A program made the translations under genes and the position numbers. Below the pieces are notes generated by a model. The model ran no database searches and was not told where the DNA came from. It saw only the letters and a list, made by a program, of their open reading frames with translations. Shown piece after piece: positions 30,905-34,835 of a DNA stretch of 34,835 nucleotides (position 1 is its first letter; each line of letters begins with the position of its first letter). This DNA is from Candidatus Eiseniibacteriota bacterium. Lineage in GTDB: Bacteria > Eisenbacteria > RBG-16-71-46 > JAFGJU01. Location of the stretch: NCBI GenBank assembly GCA_020349905.1, contig CP070702.1, positions 2,655,695 through 2,690,529 on the forward strand, in the 5' to 3' direction.

Positions 30905-31966
30905 GTGCCGAGAATAGCAGTCGTACCCGGCGACGGGATAGGAATCGACGTGACAAGGGAAGCCGTGAAGGTCCTGGAGAAACTGTCCGAGATTTCGAAG
31001 CTCAAGCTGGAACTCGTTCATTTCGACTACGGCGCGGACAAGTATCTCAAGACCGGAATAAGTCTTCCCGACGAGGCGATAGAGGATTTTGGAAAGAACT
31101 ACGACGCCATCTTCATGGGGGCGCTGGGAGACCCTCGCATTCCGGACATGGCGCACGCCAAGGACATCCTTCTGGGTGCACGCTTTAAGCTAGACCTCTA
31201 CGTCAATTTCCGGCCCGTCCGGCTCCTGGACGAGCGTTTGAGTCCCCTGAGGGGCAAGGGCGTAAAGGAGATCGATTTCGTGGTCTTCAGGGAGAACACC
31301 GAGGGAATATACGCCGGCATCGGAGGTAACATAAAGAAGGGTACTCCGGACGAGGTGGCCATTCAGGAGAGTCTGAATACCAGGAAGGGAGTAGAGAGGA
31401 TAATCAGATACGCATTCGAGCACGCCAAGAAGTTCAACCTTCCAAAACTCACCATGAGCGACAAGGGAAACGCGATGCAGTTCGAAGGTGACCTCTGGCT
31501 GCGCACTTTCGAGGAAGTGGGCGAGGAGTACCCGGACATCGAGAAGGAACACATGTACATCGACGCGCTCGTCATGCAGCTGGTGAAGAACCCCGAGCGT
31601 TTCAACGCCATCGTCACGTGCAACATGTTCGGCGACATAGTGACCGACTTGGGCGGGATACTGCAAGGAGGGTTGGGAATAGCGGCCTCCGGAAACATAA
31701 ACCCGGAAGGGGTGTCCATGTTCGAGCCCGTGCACGGCTCGGCTCCCAAGTATGCCGGGACCAACACGGCCAATCCCATCGCCGCCATTCTTACGGCCCA
31801 GATGATGCTGGACCACCTAGGATACGCCCGCGAGGCGGAGCTCGTCATGAAGGCGGTGACCAAGGCAATAAGAACCGACAATTCCACCAGGGACCTCGGC
31901 GGCAAACTGGGGACCAGGGAAGTGGGGGATTACATCTGCTCGGAGCTGGAAAGGACGGCCGGCTGA
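30905..31966 (+). CDS. isocitrate/isopropylmalate dehydrogenase family enzyme
   Basis: An NAD(P)-dependent beta-decarboxylating dehydrogenase, 353 residues. It begins RIAVVPGDGIGIDVTREAVKVL; the substrate loop reads FRENTEGIYAGIGG, the catalytic Lys region is MSDKGNAMQ, the metal-binding Asp cluster is CNMFGDIVTDLGG, and the NAD site is FEPVHGSAPKYAGTNTANP. RENTEGIYAG is closer to isocitrate and homoisocitrate enzymes than to classical LeuB (RELTGGIYFG). It could act on isopropylmalate, isocitrate, homoisocitrate or tartrate-like acids. The GTG start at 30905 has GGAGGAG upstream. The LeuC-type gene starts one base after its stop. Confidence 0.9.
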   Translation: MPRIAVVPGDGIGIDVTREAVKVLEKLSEISKLKLELVHFDYGADKYLKTGISLPDEAIEDFGKNYDAIFMGALGDPRIPDMAHAKDILLGARFKLDLYVNFRPVRLLDERLSPLRGKGVKEIDFVVFRENTEGIYAGIGGNIKKGTPDEVAIQESLNTRKGVERIIRYAFEHAKKFNLPKLTMSDKGNAMQFEGDLWLRTFEEVGEEYPDIEKEHMYIDALVMQLVKNPERFNAIVTCNMFGDIVTDLGGILQGGLGIAASGNINPEGVSMFEPVHGSAPKYAGTNTANPIAAILTAQMMLDHLGYAREAELVMKAVTKAIRTDNSTRDLGGKLGTREVGDYICSELERTAG

Positions 31967-31967
31967 C

Positions 31968-33227
31968 GTGGGAAGGACGATAACAGAGAAGATATTTGCC
32001 GCTCACGCTGGCAAGAACGAGACCCGCGCCGGCGAGATGGTGTTCGCCTGCGTCGATCTCATTCTTGGAACCGACATAACCACGGCACTGTCCGCCGAAG
32101 TCTTCGACACGATGGGCGTCGGAAAGGTTTTCGACCCGTCCAAGATAGCTTTAGTGAACGACCACTTCGTCCCCGCCAAGGACATAAAGGCCGCGGAGCT
32201 CTCAAAGGCCATGCGGGAGTTTGCAAAGAAGCACGGGGTGGAGAACTACTTCGAGGTCGGGCGCTCCGGCATCTGCCACGTCATTCTTCCGGAGAAAGGG
32301 CTCGTGGTTCCGGGCGACCTCGTAGTGGGGGCGGATTCTCACACGTGCACCTACGGGGCACTGGGTGCGTTCGCCACCGGGATAGGCAGCACGGACATGG
32401 CCACCGCCTGGGCGCTGGGCGAGACCTGGTTTAAGGTCCCCGAGTCAATAAAGATAGTCTATCGAGGAAAGATTCCGGAGTGGGTGGACGGCAAAGACAT
32501 CATCCTGCACACCATCGCCGACCTGGGTGTGGAGGGTGCGGTTTACAAGGCGCTGGAGTTCGGGGGAGAGTCGCTCAAAAAGCTCTCCATGGCGGACAGG
32601 TTCACCATCTGCAACATGGCCATCGAGGCAGGGGCGAAGGCGGGCCTCATGGAGGTCGACGAGACCACCGAGAAATATCTCAAGGGAAGAGCCCGGCGCA
32701 AGTACACGGCGCAGGGGTCGGACCCCGACGCCCGATACTCTGAGGTGAGAGAGTACGACCTCAGTTCCCTCGAACCGACGGTGGCCCTTCCCTACCTTCC
32801 AGGCAACGTCAAGCGCGTCTCCGAGATAGAAGAGACCCGGATAGACCAGGTGGTCATCGGCTCGTGCACTAACGGCCGCATCGAAGATCTAAGGATCGCC
32901 GGAAAGCTCCTGGCTTCAAGAAAAGTTCATCCAGACGTGCGACTGCTCATCATTCCCGGAAGCCAGGAGGTTTTTCTGGACATGTTGAAAGAGGGCCTCG
33001 CCGCGGTCTTCACAGAGGCCGGAGGAATGATATGCCCCCCGAGCTGCGGGCCGTGCATAGGAGGCCACCTGGGTGTGCTGGGTGCGGAGGAGGTGGGTCT
33101 TTACACCACCAACAGGAACTTCGTGGGCAGAAACGGACACCCCACCAGCAAGGTCTATCTCTGCGGCCCGGCAGTGGCAGCCGCCTCAGCGGTCAAGGGC
33201 GTCATCACGCATCCTGGGAAGGTTTGA
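31968..33227 (+). CDS. leuC: 3-isopropylmalate dehydratase / homoaconitase large subunit
   Basis: An aconitase-family [4Fe-4S] dehydratase large subunit, 419 residues, the length of the archaeal-type LeuC/HacA class. ADSHTCTYGALGAFATGIGSTD is near residue 123, the first cluster Cys is in IGSCTNGRIEDLR, and the other two are in CPPSCGPCIGGH. These enzymes need a separate swivelling small subunit (LeuD), which is not encoded next to it or anywhere in the window. GTG 31968 follows the dehydrogenase stop after one base, indicating tight coupling. Substrate (isopropylmalate, homocitrate or citrate) unresolved. Confidence 0.93.
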   Translation: MGRTITEKIFAAHAGKNETRAGEMVFACVDLILGTDITTALSAEVFDTMGVGKVFDPSKIALVNDHFVPAKDIKAAELSKAMREFAKKHGVENYFEVGRSGICHVILPEKGLVVPGDLVVGADSHTCTYGALGAFATGIGSTDMATAWALGETWFKVPESIKIVYRGKIPEWVDGKDIILHTIADLGVEGAVYKALEFGGESLKKLSMADRFTICNMAIEAGAKAGLMEVDETTEKYLKGRARRKYTAQGSDPDARYSEVREYDLSSLEPTVALPYLPGNVKRVSEIEETRIDQVVIGSCTNGRIEDLRIAGKLLASRKVHPDVRLLIIPGSQEVFLDMLKEGLAAVFTEAGGMICPPSCGPCIGGHLGVLGAEEVGLYTTNRNFVGRNGHPTSKVYLCGPAVAAASAVKGVITHPGKV

Positions 33228-33240
33228 GGGGCGGTCACTG

Positions 33241-33564
33241 TTACCACAGCTCGTCTAGCACGTGCGGGTCCCCGACACACAGAATGGCTTCCGACGGTCC
33301 CGGCGGTAACGCAGCCTCGTGCTTAACATAGCGACGCCAGCCCGGCTGAAATTTGTCGAGTATCTCCGCCAGGGCAGAGCTCACCCAGATTCTGGTCCCT
33401 GCCAGTTCCATCGCAGAGGAGGCCAACGCAAAAGCCCCGAAAGGACCACCTGCCTCCCGAAAGGCAATCTGCCAGGACTTGAGCATCCGAGCCAAGTCCC
33501 CTCTGTCCACTTCCTCTCGCGGAATCAGGCATCGGACATAGAGCAACGTCTTAGAATCCTTCAA
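33241..33564 (-). CDS. hypothetical protein of 107 residues
   Basis: No family recognised. The sequence is amphipathic and soluble: KTLLYVRCLIPREEV, LARMLKSWQIAFREAGGPFGAFALASSAM, then a Trp- and Pro-containing C-terminal half ending in CVGDPHVLDELW. The TTG start at 33564 has a GGGAGGT about 12 bases upstream, which is rather far. A promoter at 33687-33715 points at it with a leader of about 115 nt, which supports expression. It converges on leuC with only 13 bp between stops and no obvious terminator. It could be a degraded or lineage-specific gene. Confidence 0.5.
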   Translation of the reverse strand: MKDSKTLLYVRCLIPREEVDRGDLARMLKSWQIAFREAGGPFGAFALASSAMELAGTRIWVSSALAEILDKFQPGWRRYVKHEAALPPGPSEAILCVGDPHVLDELW

Positions 33565-33686
33565 TCCTATCCAACCTCCCTACCTGGCTCGGAGGTCTCG
33601 CAGGGGCGGACTCCTCCGTCCCACTAAATGTGGCTGCTTGTGGATGAGCTGCGTTTTACAGTGACCTCGTTTTGTATGCCGAGGCC

Positions 33687-33715
33687 ACCCTATCCGCTGG
33701 GCCTGTCGTTGTCAA
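33687..33715 (-). promoter_or_regulatory. sigma70-type promoter upstream of the 107-residue gene
   Basis: On the minus strand TTGACA (33715-33710), 17-nt spacer, TAGGGT (33692-33687). The -35 is perfect and the -10 weak. Confidence 0.5.
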
Positions 33716-33746
33716 GCAAGTATCATCGTCCCAGACAGAAAGGCAA

Positions 33747-33768
33747 AGGCCACCCTCACGGATGGCCT
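33747..33768 (-). terminator. hairpin terminator after the gene at 33811
   Basis: On the minus strand AGGCCATCC (33768-33760), a GTGA loop of GNRA type, and GGGTGGCCT (33755-33747) form a 9-bp stem with one U-G wobble. It is followed by TTGCCTTTCT, a moderately T-rich tail. It lies 43 bp past the stop codon. Confidence 0.55.
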
Positions 33769-33810
33769 CGTTCTAGCCGGGCCGGGGCCTTTTCCCTCCC
33801 GTCACAACCC

Positions 33811-34359
33811 TTAGGGCCACCTTCCCTTGGCCCCTCTTCGGTCATACTCCCAAATGGCGTGATCCACCTCTTGCACGGGCCAGTTCAACTCTCTGGCCAG
33901 CGGGTGCATGGCCCGCATGTATCTCTTGTAGTCGGCGACCGAAAACACGTACTTAAGTTGCCCGAACAGCTGCCTCCATAAGCGGTAATCAATGACAGCG
34001 TACTTCTCAGGAAATACAAGAGCCAGTATCGCCGACGCTACCGGCACTGCCACGCCACGCAACGTGCAAAGAATACCGGTGCGAAGCTCCAGTTCGTAAT
34101 CCTGGTCGGGATGAGTGATGGTCAGAGCTAGGCCCGTGACCTTGCGGATGGTTTCGTCTGTGTTCGCAGAGCGTCTCTCGCGCTGGCGGTTGATCTGCCG
34201 ACCGAGCTTCCATTTCAGGATTTCCTCAAACTCTGATGATGTCAAATAGAACGGCTGGCGTCGTCTCTGCAGTTTGGCAAGCTTCGCTTTCAGCCGCTCT
34301 GTCTCGTCGTAGTCAATCTGTTGTCCGCGAAGGTGCGCGATTCGCTGTGCGCGCAACAT
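33811..34359 (-). CDS. uncharacterised protein with a helix-hairpin-helix-like segment
   Basis: A 182-residue basic protein. Residues 1-65 are charged helices (LKAKLAKLQRRRQPFYL, then EFEEILKWKLGRQINRQRERR). Residues 100-131 contain LRGVAVPVASAILALVF followed by PEKYAVIDYRLWRQL, which looks like the helix-hairpin-helix and following Asp-containing region of HhH-GPD base-excision proteins. The C-terminus has VQEVDHAIWEYDR. Related uncharacterised proteins often sit in accessory regions, so nucleic-acid binding or repair is a guess. ATG 34359 has only a weak ribosome-binding site, but a promoter lies at 34525-34553 and a terminator follows. Confidence 0.7.
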   Translation of the reverse strand: MLRAQRIAHLRGQQIDYDETERLKAKLAKLQRRRQPFYLTSSEFEEILKWKLGRQINRQRERRSANTDETIRKVTGLALTITHPDQDYELELRTGILCTLRGVAVPVASAILALVFPEKYAVIDYRLWRQLFGQLKYVFSVADYKRYMRAMHPLARELNWPVQEVDHAIWEYDRRGAKGRWP

Positions 34360-34769
34360 GCTTCACCACTTAGTTACGTGCCTTTGTCGGCCCACCTGGG
34401 GGCCAGAGGCTGGCCGCACGGTCGCCTGGTCCATTCGTACTCTCGATTTACTGTCGCAGTCTCGTTTCCCCGCAACCGCCGCGCAGCCTCGAGCTTGCCT
34501 GTTGGCCCTTAACGGACCGGAGTGAGGATAGCGTTGGCTCGCATGCGTGTCAATCTGCATGCCATAACGGAATCGGCGCCGAACAGCATAAATCAGCGCC
34601 CTCCACGGTCGCCCTGCCAGGTCACCCACCAGCGAATCTACTGTGCCTGCAGCTAAAGGTTCTTAGGTTGCCAACTGATTAAATGACAATGCAATAGGGC
34701 AACTCGTCCCCTCTCAGGCTCCGGCCCCTCATGCCTCCACCGACCCGAGAGAAGCCCCGCCGAAAGCCC
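34360..34769. other. non-coding stretch at the right edge
   Basis: About 410 bp without a convincing gene. It holds the leader and promoter of the gene at 33811. An 88-codon minus-strand frame covers 34363-34629 but starts upstream of that promoter, has Arg-rich composition and no recognisable product. Confidence 0.45.
34525..34553 (-). promoter_or_regulatory. sigma70-type promoter for the gene at 33811
   Basis: On the minus strand TTGACA (34553-34548), 17-nt spacer, TATCCT (34530-34525), predicting a leader of about 158 nt. Confidence 0.6.
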
Positions 34770-34811
34770 TTGACAAATTATTCTGTATGCTTATTATTTG
34801 TATGGCAAATA
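34770..34811 (+). promoter_or_regulatory. outward promoter with operator at the right edge
   Basis: TTGACA at 34770-34775, 16-nt spacer, TATTAT at 34792-34797, in a locally AT-rich stretch. TATTTG (34795-34800) and CAAATA (34806-34811) form an inverted repeat over the -10 and start site. In-frame ATGs at 34802, 34811 and 34817 open a frame that leaves the window; the latter two would be nearly leaderless. Confidence 0.65.
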
Positions 34812-34835
34812 TGGGTATGCGAAACATTCTCGCGC

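Noticed and set aside
34363..34629. 88-codon minus-strand reading frame
   Set aside because: It begins upstream of the promoter at 34525-34553, has no ribosome-binding site and a random-looking Arg-rich composition.

Overview
The window is a GC-rich stretch of bacterial chromosome, densely coded and mostly read from the minus strand. The organism looks diderm: it has an AMIN-domain N-acetylmuramoyl-L-alanine amidase, a small secreted protein that looks like an outer-membrane beta-barrel, and a periplasmic-type TlpA/CcdA pair. The gene mix (myo-inositol-1-phosphate synthase beside a CDP-alcohol phosphatidyltransferase, pyruvoyl-dependent arginine decarboxylase, leucine dehydrogenase, a DUF523 protein, a GT39-like protein with TPRs) fits an uncultured lineage around the FCB or Eisenbacteria-type candidate phyla. 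That placement is inference; no rRNA or ribosomal protein gene is present. No tRNA, rRNA, CRISPR array or insertion sequence was recognised.

Layout. Positions 1-7777 (minus): a housekeeping run from the rsmI promoter through rsmI, a CDP-alcohol phosphatidyltransferase, inositol-phosphate synthase, tmk, a ctpA-type protease, a MtnX-like HAD phosphatase, dus and larB, which is cut by the left edge. Positions 7866-11650: a divergent yugP-type metallopeptidase, hup (HU), a 0.8-kb non-coding stretch, an outer-membrane-like protein with a repeat-bearing leader, a small Cys-rich protein, pdaD, and on the plus strand a strong candidate for an unannotated structured RNA (11466-11603) with its own promoter and a closed terminal helix followed by a T-run. 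Positions 11654-18752 (minus): ybbR-like, lpdA with an operator-like inverted repeat at its promoter, a DtxR-family regulator, feoB, a cupin, a TlpA/ResA thioredoxin and ccdA, which together read as an iron-uptake and thiol-redox block. Positions 18753-22624 (minus): PAP2 phosphatase, amidase, DUF523, M23 peptidase and a coiled-coil protein, a cell-envelope group. Positions 22723-27778 (minus): leucine-type dehydrogenase, then FAD and fused FeS/Mo subunits of a xanthine-oxidase-family hydroxylase. Positions 27868-33227 (plus): GT39-like/TPR protein behind a 19-bp inverted repeat, then a three-gene unit of amidohydrolase, isopropylmalate/isocitrate-type dehydrogenase and a LeuC-type dehydratase large subunit without its small subunit. 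Positions 33241-34835: a looser accessory edge with two poorly characterised minus-strand genes, each with its own promoter, and an operator-bearing promoter facing out of the window.

Promoters are unusually legible: twelve sites share a nearly invariant TTGACA -35 element at 16-18 nt from a -10 element that often keeps little more than TA...T. Many genes use GTG or TTG starts, so several starts given here were chosen from Shine-Dalgarno spacing and family alignment rather than from the longest reading frame.
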